In this document: positions 31,800 through 40,862 of the stretch, one piece after another
How the letters are laid out: each line of letters starts with the position of its first letter
Position numbering within the stretch: position 1 is the stretch's first letter
Origin: Erysipelotrichaceae bacterium
GTDB lineage: Bacteria; Bacillota_I; Bacilli_A; Erysipelotrichales; Erysipelotrichaceae
Reading direction: 5' to 3'
DNA: 64,000 nt
Assembly: GCA_017445225.1 (NCBI GenBank)
Contig: JAFSUN010000003.1
Span: 1 to 64,000, forward strand
Position numbers and translations under genes: made by a program
The notes under the pieces: generated by a model
Seen by the model: only the letters and a program-made list of their open reading frames with translations
The model's database searches: none
Told to the model about the DNA's origin: nothing

Positions 31800-33452
31800 T
31801 TAGTAGTACTTCAGTACGATGACTGCTCCTTCCGTCTGCACATAGAAAGTACCCATGGCCGGTTCCACGGAAATGACGGTATTCAGCTGGTTGATGTATT
31901 CACCGGTCTCCACGTCCATGTTCTCCTCGATCGGCAGCTGCACCAGGCTTACCTCCGCTCCCAGCTTCTCCAGCCGGTTCTTGGCTTCGGTGATGTTCAT
32001 GCCCTGCAGATTGGTGGGGATCAGGAAGCTGACTTCCTCGGCCACCGTGAGGTTGATGACCCGGGTATCGCTGGGGGCCAGCCGGATGCCGGCGGCCACG
32101 CTCTGATCGGTGATGCTGCCGGGCTTGTAATTGCGGTTGACGACCGTGGCGACGATGACGTCAAAACCGTTGGACTCCAGCATCGGCTTGACGATGTTGA
32201 TGTCCCGGCCTGTATAATCCTCAACGGTAAAGTAGGTACCGCTGGAAACATAGATCACGATGGTATCGCTCTCGACCATTTCACTGCCGGCGGCCGGTAC
32301 GGTCTTGATGACCTTGCCCTTGGCCACGTCCTCCGTCGGTTCATAGACGATGGAGCCGACCGTAATCTTGCGGTTCTCCAGGATCCGCAGAGCATCGTCG
32401 AGGCTGTAGGAGATCAGATTCGGTACTTCGTTCTTCTCGATCTCCGGCTGTACGCGGCCACCCAGGACCATGATCATGAAGATGATCGTGATGCACAGGG
32501 TCACGGCGGCCAGACAGGCCAGGACCGTATCCGCCGTAATGCGGTTCTTCTTTCTCTTGACCTTGCGGACCTCGGTCGAGATCTGCGGGCCGTTATTCTT
32601 CTTGTCGCTGATCACCAGCTTGGCTTCGTGAATGCGGGAGAAGTCCAGACAGGTAACCAGGTCGTTGTACATTTCATCGGCGCTGCCGTAGCGCTTGTCC
32701 TTATTCTTGGCCGTCGCCCGGATGATGACGTTTTCCACCGCCTGGGGAATCTCCGGATTGAACAGCCTGACGGAAGGGATCTCGTCATGCATGTGCTTTA
32801 AGGCGATCTGGACGGCCGTTTCCCCATGGAAAGGCACGTCCCCCGTCAGCATCTCAAAGAAGACGACGCCGAGGGAATAGATATCGCTCTGCACGGTCGC
32901 CACCTGGCCCTTGGCCAGTTCCGGTGACAGGTAATGCACGGAGCCCATGACCGTATCGGTCTGGGTCAGCTGCTGGGAATCCTTGGTAAAGGCAATGCCG
33001 AAGTCGGAGAGCTTGACGGTACCGTCATCCTTGATCATGACGTTCTGGCTCTTGATGTCGCGGTGAATGATGCCGTTGGCATGGGCATGCGCGGTGGCGG
33101 AGACCAGCTGCTTCATGATGTTGACCGCTTCATCGGCCTGCATGGCGCCGCGGCTCTTGACCAGCTGCTTCAGTGTCTTGCCGGAAACGTATTCCATGAC
33201 GATGTAGTTGCGGCCGTTCTCCTCGCCGACATCGTAGACTTCGACGATGTTGGGATGGGACAGGTTGGTAATGGCGCTGGCTTCCCGCTGGAATCTTCTG
33301 AGGTTGACCGGATCGTTGTTCAGTTCGCCTCTTAAGACCTTGATGGCCACTTCCCGCTTCAGGATCGTGTCAAAAGCGAGATAGACGTCAGCCATCCCTC
33401 CTTCACCGATAAGCTTGATCACCACGTATCTCTTACCGATCATCTCTGCCAT
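31800..33452 (-). CDS. prkC: Ser/Thr protein kinase with PASTA domains
   Basis: Membrane kinase that senses peptidoglycan fragments. Kinase domain (1-270): GEGGMADVY loop, VAIKVL lysine, HRDIKSQNV catalytic loop, DFGIA. One membrane helix near residues 310-333 (CLAAVTLCITIIFMIMVLGG). The outside part holds three PASTA-type repeats and a fourth shorter one, starting VPNLISYSLDDALRILE. 550 residues. Paired with prpC, one base upstream. Confidence 0.96.
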   Translation of the reverse strand: MAEMIGKRYVVIKLIGEGGMADVYLAFDTILKREVAIKVLRGELNNDPVNLRRFQREASAITNLSHPNIVEVYDVGEENGRNYIVMEYVSGKTLKQLVKSRGAMQADEAVNIMKQLVSATAHAHANGIIHRDIKSQNVMIKDDGTVKLSDFGIAFTKDSQQLTQTDTVMGSVHYLSPELAKGQVATVQSDIYSLGVVFFEMLTGDVPFHGETAVQIALKHMHDEIPSVRLFNPEIPQAVENVIIRATAKNKDKRYGSADEMYNDLVTCLDFSRIHEAKLVISDKKNNGPQISTEVRKVKRKKNRITADTVLACLAAVTLCITIIFMIMVLGGRVQPEIEKNEVPNLISYSLDDALRILENRKITVGSIVYEPTEDVAKGKVIKTVPAAGSEMVESDTIVIYVSSGTYFTVEDYTGRDINIVKPMLESNGFDVIVATVVNRNYKPGSITDQSVAAGIRLAPSDTRVINLTVAEEVSFLIPTNLQGMNITEAKNRLEKLGAEVSLVQLPIEENMDVETGEYINQLNTVISVEPAMGTFYVQTEGAVIVLKYY

Positions 33453-33453
33453 G

Positions 33454-34164
33454 TTACATCTCCACCATCACTGCCGTGATGTTATCGTAGCCGCCGGCCA
33501 CGTTGGCAAAATCCACCAGTCTCTGGGCCTTGTCCGCCATCTCCTCCCCGTTGGTAAGGGTATCAGCGATGTCACCCAGAGGAACGTAATTGTAAAGACC
33601 GTCGCTGCATAAAAGCAGCCACTGATAATCGTTGTCGATCCGGAAGATGTCCGGTTCCACGCCCAGCCAGATGCCGACGGCCCGGGTAATGACATGCTTG
33701 CCGATCTCGTAGGCCTTCTGGGGGTCCATTCCTTCGTTCTTGATCAGCTCATTGACCAGGGAGTGATCCTCGGTCAGCTGAACAAGACCTTTCTTTTCCG
33801 TATATTCATAACAGCGGGAATCGCCGACGTTCATGATCCAGGTCTCCCCGTCCATGATCAAAGCGGCGACCATGGTGGTTCCCATGCCCTTCAGTTCGCT
33901 GTTTTCAATGGCTTTTTCATAGATGAAACGGTTGACTGCCTTTAAGCTCTGGCAGAACCATTCCTCGGGATTGTTGGCGAAGTGCTTGTCAAAATGGAGC
34001 ACCATGCCCTGACAGGCCAGCCGGCTGGCTACATCACCGGCCCGATGACCGCCGATGCCGTCGCAGACGATCGCCAGTAAGGCCCCCTTGCCTTCCCTGA
34101 TGATGAAGCTGTCCTGATTCTGAGCCCGGGCCAGACCTTTGTCGCTTATTCCGTATTTATTCAT
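33454..34164 (-). CDS. prpC: PP2C-type protein phosphatase
   Basis: Reverses PrkC phosphorylation. Metal-binding motifs: DSFI near residue 18, CDGIGGHRAGDVAS near 34, VGDSRCY, LLLCSDGLYN and GGYDNITAV. The ATG at 34164 has AGGAG 8 bases upstream; it overlaps the rlmN end by 8 bases. 236 residues. Confidence 0.94.
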   Translation of the reverse strand: MNKYGISDKGLARAQNQDSFIIREGKGALLAIVCDGIGGHRAGDVASRLACQGMVLHFDKHFANNPEEWFCQSLKAVNRFIYEKAIENSELKGMGTTMVAALIMDGETWIMNVGDSRCYEYTEKKGLVQLTEDHSLVNELIKNEGMDPQKAYEIGKHVITRAVGIWLGVEPDIFRIDNDYQWLLLCSDGLYNYVPLGDIADTLTNGEEMADKAQRLVDFANVAGGYDNITAVMVEM

Positions 34165-35206
34165 CTGACCTGCTCCTTTCATATTTGCTTCTGAGCTGTC
34201 CGCAGGCAGCATCAATGTCATCCCCGTGCTTCTGCCTCAGGGTGCAGCGCACGTGATGGCTCATCAGTTTATTGTACAGCGCCATCGCCGTCTTGTAGTC
34301 GGTAGTCGTAAAGCCGTGCTCATCGACCGTGTTGTAGGGGATCAGATTGACATAGACGTCAAAGTCCCGGGTCAGCTTTATCAACTGATCAACGCACTCA
34401 TCGGTATCGTTGACACCCTTTAACAGGATGTATTCATACGATAAGCGCCGGTTGTTCTTGGAAGCATAGTATCTTAAGGCCTCCATCAGCTCGCTGAGCG
34501 GATAGGCCCGGTTGACCGGCATTAACCGGCTTCTTAATTCATCGTTGGGGGCGTGCAGGGAGATGGCCAGGTTGTACTGGACCTGCTCGTCCGCAAAGCG
34601 GCGGATGCCCGGCACCAGTCCGCAGGTGGAGATGGTGATGTGGCGGGCCCCGATGCCCAGGCCCAGATCGTGGTTGACGATGCGGCAGAAGTTCAGAACG
34701 TTGTCGTAGTTGTCAAACGGTTCCCCGGTCCCCATCACGACGATGTGGGAGACCCGGATCCCGGCTTCCTCGACGTCCTTCTGAACCTGCAGGACCTGCT
34801 GGACCATTTCACCGGCCGTCAGATCTCTCTGCTTTTTCAGTAAGCCGGAAGCGCAGAAGGTACAGCCCATGTTGCAGCCGACCTGGGAGGTGACGCAGAT
34901 ACAGTCACCGTAGTCATAGTGCATCAGCACCGATTCGATGCTGGCCCTGTCGCTCAATTCAAAGAGGTACTTGCGGGTGCCGTCGCGGGAGATCTGCTTT
35001 CTAACTTCCGTGATCTGCTCCAGCGAATAGTTTTCCGTCAGCCACTGGCGCAGTTTGACGGACAGGTTGCTCATCTCTTCAAAGGAGGTCACCTTCTGGC
35101 GGTAAAGCCACTGAAAAAGCTGGCTGGCATTGAACTTCTTAAAGCCGGCAGCCACCAGTAATTCTTCGAGCTGAGCTAAACTGTAATCGTAAATGGAAAC
35201 TGTCAT
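34157..35206 (-). CDS. rlmN: Dual-specificity rRNA/tRNA adenine C2 methyltransferase
   Basis: Radical-SAM enzyme for A2503 of 23S rRNA and A37 of tRNAs. The cluster motif is CNMGCTFC near residue 109, MGTGEP follows, and the mechanistic cysteine lies in GDDIDAACGQL near the C-terminus. ATG at 35206 has GAGG five bases upstream; a GTG two codons earlier is less likely. Confidence 0.95.
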   Translation of the reverse strand: MTVSIYDYSLAQLEELLVAAGFKKFNASQLFQWLYRQKVTSFEEMSNLSVKLRQWLTENYSLEQITEVRKQISRDGTRKYLFELSDRASIESVLMHYDYGDCICVTSQVGCNMGCTFCASGLLKKQRDLTAGEMVQQVLQVQKDVEEAGIRVSHIVVMGTGEPFDNYDNVLNFCRIVNHDLGLGIGARHITISTCGLVPGIRRFADEQVQYNLAISLHAPNDELRSRLMPVNRAYPLSELMEALRYYASKNNRRLSYEYILLKGVNDTDECVDQLIKLTRDFDVYVNLIPYNTVDEHGFTTTDYKTAMALYNKLMSHHVRCTLRQKHGDDIDAACGQLRSKYERSRSDE

Positions 35207-35222
35207 GTGCACCTCTGCCTGC

Positions 35223-36476
35223 TTATTCTATCATAGAACGCTGAAGCTTGGCGATATAGAATCCGTCCGAATGCTCGTCGAACGGGAAAATGGTTCTTTC
35301 ACTGATCAGGGTAAAATCCGGATGGTCAGCCAGGAAGGCGGCGATCTGCCGTTCGTTTTCCTTCTTGTTCAGCGTACAGGTCGAATAGACCAGAATGCCC
35401 TGCGGTTTTACCATCTCGCCGGCGGCAGCCAGGATTTCCGCCTGCAGTTTCACGATGTCATCGAGATCTTCCGGTTTCAGATTGTACTTGATCTCCGGCT
35501 TGTGCTTCAGGGTGCCTAAACCGGAACAGGGAGCGTCGACCAATACCTTGTCAAAGGTGCCCCTGGTGAAGTAGTAGGCCAGCATGCGGCCGTCGCAGCA
35601 CTTGGTTTCAATGCTGGAGAGTCCGTACTTCTTAATGCCCTTGTCGATCAGTTCCACCCGCTTGGGGTAGATGTCACAGGCAATGATCTTTCCCTGATCA
35701 TTTCGGGCCATGGCCATCTGGAAGCTCTTGGTGCCCGGCGAGGCGCAGACATCGAGGATCAGATCATCAGGCTGAGGATCCAGGGTATTGACGACCTGCT
35801 GGGAACTGACGGCCTGAATGATGACGTCATGGTTGCGGAAATAATCGGTCCTGACGATGTTGCCGCGGTAATAGAGGCTGTCTGCCACCGGTCCCTGAAC
35901 AAACAGCGGGTCCTTCAGCAGTTCTTCCGCCGTCGTCTTCATGACGTTGACCCTTAAGGCCACTTTGGCCTGCTGCAGGTCTTCCCGGCAGATCTTCTCA
36001 CAGGCTTCCCAGCCGTAGTGAGCGATCCACATCCGGATCAGCCACTCGGGATGGCTGGTCTCAATGGCCAGTTTCCTTATTTCATCGCTCTCTTCCACCT
36101 TGACGGCCCCGGAGAGCGAGATCTTTCTTAACACCGCGTTAACCAGCCGGGAATAGGTTCCCTCCTTATGGTCATGGGCGATCTGCACCGCCTCATTGAC
36201 CACGGCATAGTGCGGCACCTTCTGCATGAAAAGAAGCTGATAGACCGACATGTCCATCAGGATGGCGATCTCCTGATCGATCGGATTATCCACGTAGAGC
36301 GACCACTGATAGCGCAGATACATCTGATGGCGCAGGGTCCCGTAGACGATCGTCGTCAAAAGAGCCTGATCATTGTTGCTCAGACCGTCATGGCGGTACC
36401 TCATCACCAGTGAGGCAAACTCTTCCTTCTTCATGATGCCGCAAAGGCACTTAAACGCGATTTCTCTTACTTTCAT
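35223..36476 (-). CDS. rsmB: 16S rRNA m5C967 methyltransferase
   Basis: N-terminal NusB-like domain (VYGTLRHQMYLRYQW, NAVLRKI) and C-terminal SAM domain with DVCASPGTKS, VDAPCSGLG and the catalytic VYSTCTLNKKENE. 417 residues, slightly short. It follows priA directly by one base; def and fmt, which usually lie between, are absent. Confidence 0.94.
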   Translation of the reverse strand: MKVREIAFKCLCGIMKKEEFASLVMRYRHDGLSNNDQALLTTIVYGTLRHQMYLRYQWSLYVDNPIDQEIAILMDMSVYQLLFMQKVPHYAVVNEAVQIAHDHKEGTYSRLVNAVLRKISLSGAVKVEESDEIRKLAIETSHPEWLIRMWIAHYGWEACEKICREDLQQAKVALRVNVMKTTAEELLKDPLFVQGPVADSLYYRGNIVRTDYFRNHDVIIQAVSSQQVVNTLDPQPDDLILDVCASPGTKSFQMAMARNDQGKIIACDIYPKRVELIDKGIKKYGLSSIETKCCDGRMLAYYFTRGTFDKVLVDAPCSGLGTLKHKPEIKYNLKPEDLDDIVKLQAEILAAAGEMVKPQGILVYSTCTLNKKENERQIAAFLADHPDFTLISERTIFPFDEHSDGFYIAKLQRSMIE

Positions 36477-36477
36477 C

Positions 36478-38652
36478 TTAATCCATTACATAGGGGTCGA
36501 TGTCGATCTGGATCCTTAACTGCTGCTTGTTGTAGGACAGCTGCTGGAACCAGTTCCAGACATCGTCGATCATCTTTTCCCGGTCCATGCTCTTGATGAC
36601 GATGCGGTGCCGGTATTCATCAAAGCTGCGGTTCAGCTGGCTGGGGCCCAATACCCGCAGCCCTTCGATGCTGCGGAAATGCTGGGCGCCTTCATACGCC
36701 GCCTTCTGGACCTTGCCTTCATCGCCGGAAACAAACATGATGGCCGCCATGTAGCAGTATGGCGGATAGGTACCGATGTGACGGTAGTTCATCTCCCGCT
36801 TGAAGAAATTAACATAGTCCTGCTTTACTGCTAATTGTATACCATAATGGGAACAATTATAAGCCTGGACGAAGACTTCGCCCTTTCTTTTTCCCCTTCC
36901 GCTTCTACCCGAAGCCTGAACGATCAGGTCAAAGGTGACCTCCACGCAGCGGTAGTCCATCCTGGCCAGCAGGGCATCGGCATTGAAGATGCCCACCAGG
37001 GTGACGTCCGGATAGTCCAGACCCTTGGCGATCATCTGGGTACCCAGCAGGATGTCGGCTTCATGCCGCTCAAACTGCTCCAGGATCTCCTGGTGGCCGC
37101 CCTTCTTGCGGGTGGTATCGGCATCCATTCTTAAGATCCGGGCTTCCGGGAATTCCTTCTGAACGGCCTCGTAAAGCCGCTGGGTCCCAACCCCGTAGTG
37201 CAGCCAGCTGCGGCTGCCGCAGGTCGGACAGGCAATATCGGCATCCATGGTCTGGCCGCAGGTATGGCACATCAGGATGTTTTCATCCTTGTGATAGCTC
37301 ATGGCAATGTCGCAATGCGGGCACTGGATAACCTCACCGCAGCTGCTGCAGCGCATGATCGGCGTATAGCCCCTTCTGTTTAATAAGAGGATGCACTGCT
37401 CATGGTTTTCCAGCCTCTCCCTCATCGCGTCCTTTAGGGGCTGCGAGAGGATGGTATTGCCCTTGCGCAGCTGCTTCTGCATGTCGATCAGATAGCTCTT
37501 CGGCAGATTCTGATAGATGCGGTTCTTTAATTCCACCAGGTCATAGACTCCCTTGATGGCCCGGGCATAGCTCTCCAGGGTCGGGGTGGCCGAGCCGAGG
37601 ATGACCTTGCAGCCGTGATGCTGAGCCCGGTGAATGGCCACGTCGCGGCAATGATACTTGGGAGTGGAATCCTGCTTATAGGAGTGGTCGTGTTCCTCGT
37701 CCAGAACGATCAGGCCCAGATTGTCAAAGGGCATGAATACGGCACTGCGGGTCCCGACCACGATGCTTACCTTGTGTTTCCTGACCAGCTGATACTGTTC
37801 ATAGCGCTCCTGATTGTTGAGCTTGGAGTGGTAGATGGCGATATTGTTGCCAAAGCGCGAAGTCATCCGGCTGACCATCTGCGGGGTCAGGGAGATCTCC
37901 GGTACCAGGATCAGGACCTGCTTGCCCTGACGGCACTTCTGAGCCGCCAGCTGCATGTACACTTCCGTCTTGCCGGAGCCGGTCAGCCCGTGCAGCAGGA
38001 TCACGTCCTTCTGACTGTTGTTGATCTTCTCAATGGCCTGCTTCTGCTCTTCAGTCAGCGGATAGCCGGCTTCCCGGATCTCCAGATTGGAAACCTCTGC
38101 TTCCCGCTCCTTGGCCGTTACCTTAATGGCTCCCCGCTCAAACAGCACACCGTAGACACCGGGATAGTTCCTGTTGAACTCGCTTCTTAACATCCCGCCG
38201 TTCTTCAGGGCTTCCACGGCGGCCTTCTGCTTATTGCTGGTAGCCTGGGAGGGATCGATCAGTTCAATGTAATATTCCATGACGGCCTTCTGACGGTTGC
38301 CCTTCGGCTTCATCTTGGCCGGCAGCATCGACTGGAAACAGGCGATGTTGGTGCTGACGGTCTGGCGGGCCATCCATAAGCCCAGTTCATACAGCTCGTC
38401 GTTCATCAGCGGCTCATTATCGATCAGTTCGCTGATTTCCTTTATTTCAAAGCCATTAGCCTGCTGATATTCCTCAGCGGAAAGATCGGAATGCTCGCAG
38501 GAGTCGACAAAACCGACAACCTGCTGGCTGCCTAACGGTACCGTTACTCTCATTCCTCTCTCCAGGCGGACCTCATCACCGCAACAGTAGCTGAACGTAC
38601 GATTCAGATTCATTACGGAATGCTCCAGCCAGACATTGACTATCTGCATCAT
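36478..38652 (-). CDS. priA: Primosomal replication restart helicase PriA
   Basis: Restarts stalled replication forks. N-terminal DNA-binding domain, Walker A LLHGLTGSGKTEVYM near residue 222, DEEH box (VLDEEHDHSYKQ), RRGYTP, and zinc cysteines in CSSCGEVIQCPHCD plus CHTCGQ and CPTCGS. 724 residues. The gene starts about 100 bases after the YwaF-like gene, so it may have its own promoter. Confidence 0.95.
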   Translation of the reverse strand: MMQIVNVWLEHSVMNLNRTFSYCCGDEVRLERGMRVTVPLGSQQVVGFVDSCEHSDLSAEEYQQANGFEIKEISELIDNEPLMNDELYELGLWMARQTVSTNIACFQSMLPAKMKPKGNRQKAVMEYYIELIDPSQATSNKQKAAVEALKNGGMLRSEFNRNYPGVYGVLFERGAIKVTAKEREAEVSNLEIREAGYPLTEEQKQAIEKINNSQKDVILLHGLTGSGKTEVYMQLAAQKCRQGKQVLILVPEISLTPQMVSRMTSRFGNNIAIYHSKLNNQERYEQYQLVRKHKVSIVVGTRSAVFMPFDNLGLIVLDEEHDHSYKQDSTPKYHCRDVAIHRAQHHGCKVILGSATPTLESYARAIKGVYDLVELKNRIYQNLPKSYLIDMQKQLRKGNTILSQPLKDAMRERLENHEQCILLLNRRGYTPIMRCSSCGEVIQCPHCDIAMSYHKDENILMCHTCGQTMDADIACPTCGSRSWLHYGVGTQRLYEAVQKEFPEARILRMDADTTRKKGGHQEILEQFERHEADILLGTQMIAKGLDYPDVTLVGIFNADALLARMDYRCVEVTFDLIVQASGRSGRGKRKGEVFVQAYNCSHYGIQLAVKQDYVNFFKREMNYRHIGTYPPYCYMAAIMFVSGDEGKVQKAAYEGAQHFRSIEGLRVLGPSQLNRSFDEYRHRIVIKSMDREKMIDDVWNWFQQLSYNKQQLRIQIDIDPYVMD

Positions 38653-38730
38653 ATCACCGCCTTAATTCTAGCACACTCCGACCGCAAATACCCATAAGGG
38701 AAGGCCTAAGATTTTCCAAACGCCAACATT

Positions 38731-38750
38731 AAAGGAGCCTTACAGCTCCC
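38731..38750 (-). terminator. Weak terminator after the YwaF-like gene
   Basis: GGAGC/GCTCC five-pair stem followed on the minus strand by CTTTAA. Confidence 0.5.
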
Positions 38751-38759
38751 TTATGCTCA

Positions 38760-39524
38760 TCAGTTTTTCTTTTTTCTTAACAGCGGAATGTAGAGGATCG
38801 ATACCAGGATGACCACCACCGCCGACAGGATCACCAGATACAGATACCAGTGCCAGATCTCCGTCATCTTAATGCCCAGCGGATTGTCATAGGTGAACAT
38901 GAAGTTCGGCCAGAAATCCACCGCTACCAGCTTGCCGTCGACATAGGTCGGGGAAGCCAGCAGGGAATTGACATAAAGGGACAGGAAGCCCGCCAGAAAG
39001 GCGATCAGCAGCGTGGCCTTCAGGTGCTTCTTCTGCCAATGGATCTCACCGGAAGCGGCGATGCAGACGGCCAGCACTATCAGCATGGCGTGATAGATGA
39101 AGGTCTGATAGGCCAGCGGATGGATGAAGGCCTTTTCCACCGGCACACTGGTACGGAAGATCGACGGCATTAAGATCGCCGCAATCGCGCCTAAAAGACA
39201 GCTGGGATACATGAAGGCCAGTACGTTTTCCCGCATCTTCTTGTTGGAAGTAAAGCAGACATAGAAGATCAGCGGGATCTGAATGGAACACAGATGCAGC
39301 GGCAGGTGATTCATCTCAATGTAGGGATAGATGATGGCCCCATTGGTGGACGGTACCATTCGGATGACGCTGAAGACCTTGACGAACTCGGAAGCCACGC
39401 AGACCCCGCAGCAGTAGATCAGTACCTGATGCAAAGAGGGGCGCTTTTGAAAATACAGCCAGATGAAGGCTGCACACAGTATCACACAGATGGCGATCCA
39501 GATGAAATGCCTGACAGTAAACAT
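38760..39524 (-). CDS. YwaF/TIGR02206-type integral membrane protein
   Basis: Seven hydrophobic helices in 254 residues. The family signature LPLHLCSIQIPL in the third helix and the following CLLGAIAAILMP are clear. The family is related to eukaryotic TMEM164; a molecular role in bacteria is not established. A minus-strand extended -10 (TGTTATAAT, 39555-39563) lies about 31 bases upstream. Its position beside gmk and priA is unlike that in most Firmicutes. Confidence 0.78.
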   Translation of the reverse strand: MFTVRHFIWIAICVILCAAFIWLYFQKRPSLHQVLIYCCGVCVASEFVKVFSVIRMVPSTNGAIIYPYIEMNHLPLHLCSIQIPLIFYVCFTSNKKMRENVLAFMYPSCLLGAIAAILMPSIFRTSVPVEKAFIHPLAYQTFIYHAMLIVLAVCIAASGEIHWQKKHLKATLLIAFLAGFLSLYVNSLLASPTYVDGKLVAVDFWPNFMFTYDNPLGIKMTEIWHWYLYLVILSAVVVILVSILYIPLLRKKKN

Positions 39525-39618
39525 ATTATTGTCCTCCGGAATCTTGTTGCCTTGATTATAACATCCCTGACCGGCAGGTGGTGAATTATTATCTGTCCCA
39601 AGTGTAAAAGAACTGTAA

Positions 39619-39647
39619 AATCCTCCCGTCTCATGAACAGGAGGATT
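39619..39647 (-). terminator. Terminator of the 39672-40070 gene
   Basis: AATCCTCC and GGAGGATT arms with TTTTAC following on the minus strand. Confidence 0.72.
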
Positions 39648-39671
39648 CCCTTGAATTCTGTAATGTCTGTT

Positions 39672-40070
39672 TTACTGGTTTTCCGGCAGATAGGCGATCC
39701 GGGGATCCTCAGGGTCATAGAGGACGTCCACGAAGGTCGATGCCTTTACCCGGCCGATCGGTACCTTGTTTTTCATTTCCCTGATCAGAACGCCGGTAGC
39801 TACCAGCTGGCTGTTTTTGCCGACTCTCTCCTGAATCTGATACTTCTTTTCGTCGACTTCGTACTCTACGGTAACGACATCCTGATTCTTGCGGCCCTGG
39901 CAGACAAAGGAGGTAACCAGTCCCAGCACCTTTTCCGTGCACTGGGCCAGCTCCGACTTCTTAAAGCCCTTCTTTTCGTTGAGATAAAGTTTCAGAACGA
40001 TCAGCAGGGCAATGGCTGCGATCACGGTAAAACCGGCGATAATCAGGATGATGACAACATCTAAATCCAT
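39672..40070 (-). CDS. Single-pass membrane protein, DUF3592-like
   Basis: One N-terminal membrane helix (residues 5-27), then a soluble domain of about 100 residues with strands VVTVEYEVDEKKYQI and a final VDVLYDPEDPRIAYL, the arrangement typical of DUF3592-like proteins. Function unknown. The ATG at 40070 has GGGAGAA upstream; an earlier ATG at 40082 overlaps that site. It lies after the gmk terminator. Confidence 0.65.
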   Translation of the reverse strand: MDLDVVIILIIAGFTVIAAIALLIVLKLYLNEKKGFKKSELAQCTEKVLGLVTSFVCQGRKNQDVVTVEYEVDEKKYQIQERVGKNSQLVATGVLIREMKNKVPIGRVKASTFVDVLYDPEDPRIAYLPENQ

Positions 40071-40084
40071 AATTTCTCCCATAG

Positions 40085-40108
40085 AAAAGGCACGAAAAAT
40101 CTCGTGCC
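40085..40108 (-). terminator. gmk terminator next to a ribosome binding site
   Basis: GGCACGA/TCGTGCC with TTTTCT on the minus strand; GGGAG of the next gene begins within five bases of the T-run. Confidence 0.8.
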
Positions 40109-40114
40109 GCTTTT

Positions 40115-40678
40115 TTACAACATGTGACGCTTGATGATGACGGAGATCAGCTCGGCAGCCAATTCAGCGTCTTCGTTACAGACAACGTACTTGTACTGGC
40201 TCAGCATGTTCATCTCTCTGTTTGCCTTGCCCAAACGCTGCTGAACGATTTCCTCAGGTTCGGTCCTTCTGCCTCTGATGCGCTTCTCCAGTTCCTCCAT
40301 GCTCGGTGGAATGATGAAGATGGTCAGAGCATCCGGGCACTTTTCCTTAACCTTGATGGCACCTTCTACTTCAATTTCCAGCAGGACGTTTTTGCCCAGC
40401 TTGCGCAGACTTTCAACGTTTTCCGCCGGTGTTCCATAGTAGTTGCCGACGAATTCCGTCCATTCCAGCAGTTCATTGTTCTTAATGGCCTCTTCAAAAC
40501 GCTCTCTGGAGACGAAGAAATAATCGATGCCGTCTCTTTCTCCCTTTCTTCTTTCACGGGAAGTCATTGAGATCGAATAAGCCAGATTCAGTTCCGGATT
40601 ATCAATAAACTTTTCTCTTACGGTACCCTTGCCGACGCCGGAAGGTCCGGAGATTACAACCAACAGTCCCTTCTTCAT
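40115..40678 (-). CDS. gmk: Guanylate kinase
   Basis: Phosphorylates GMP to GDP. Walker A SGPSGVGKGTV near residue 10; TSRERRKGERDGIDYFFV is the GMP-binding loop; YGTPAENVE and the lid RGRRTEPEE follow. 187 residues, a little short. It has a near-consensus promoter (40702-40731). Confidence 0.96.
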   Translation of the reverse strand: MKKGLLVVISGPSGVGKGTVREKFIDNPELNLAYSISMTSRERRKGERDGIDYFFVSRERFEEAIKNNELLEWTEFVGNYYGTPAENVESLRKLGKNVLLEIEVEGAIKVKEKCPDALTIFIIPPSMEELEKRIRGRRTEPEEIVQQRLGKANREMNMLSQYKYVVCNEDAELAAELISVIIKRHML

Positions 40679-40701
40679 ATTTTCATCACTCCCTTTACAA
40701 T

Positions 40702-40731
40702 ATTTTAGGAGTATGACAGGTACAATGTCAA
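40702..40731 (-). promoter_or_regulatory. Promoter of gmk
   Basis: -35 TTGACA (40726-40731), 18-bp spacer, -10 TAAAAT (40702-40707), 24 bases before the ATG. Confidence 0.75.
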
Positions 40732-40809
40732 ATACAAACTTTTCAGATTTTCATAATAATCTGTTAAGAAAATGCTCTTTTTTCCCAAAAATCCCTATTT
40801 TGGCCGGGA

Positions 40810-40838
40810 ATGACAATTCAGGGAAAATATGCTATTCT
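40810..40838 (+). promoter_or_regulatory. Promoter of the rqcH operon
   Basis: -35 ATGACA (40810-40815), 17-bp spacer, -10 TATTCT (40833-40838). Confidence 0.6.
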
Positions 40839-40862
40839 CATAGAAGAAACAGGAGGCAGAAA

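Noticed and set aside
31767-32801. 344-codon plus-strand frame opposite prkC
   Set aside because: Asp/Val/His-rich shadow translation of the kinase gene, without recognisable domain.
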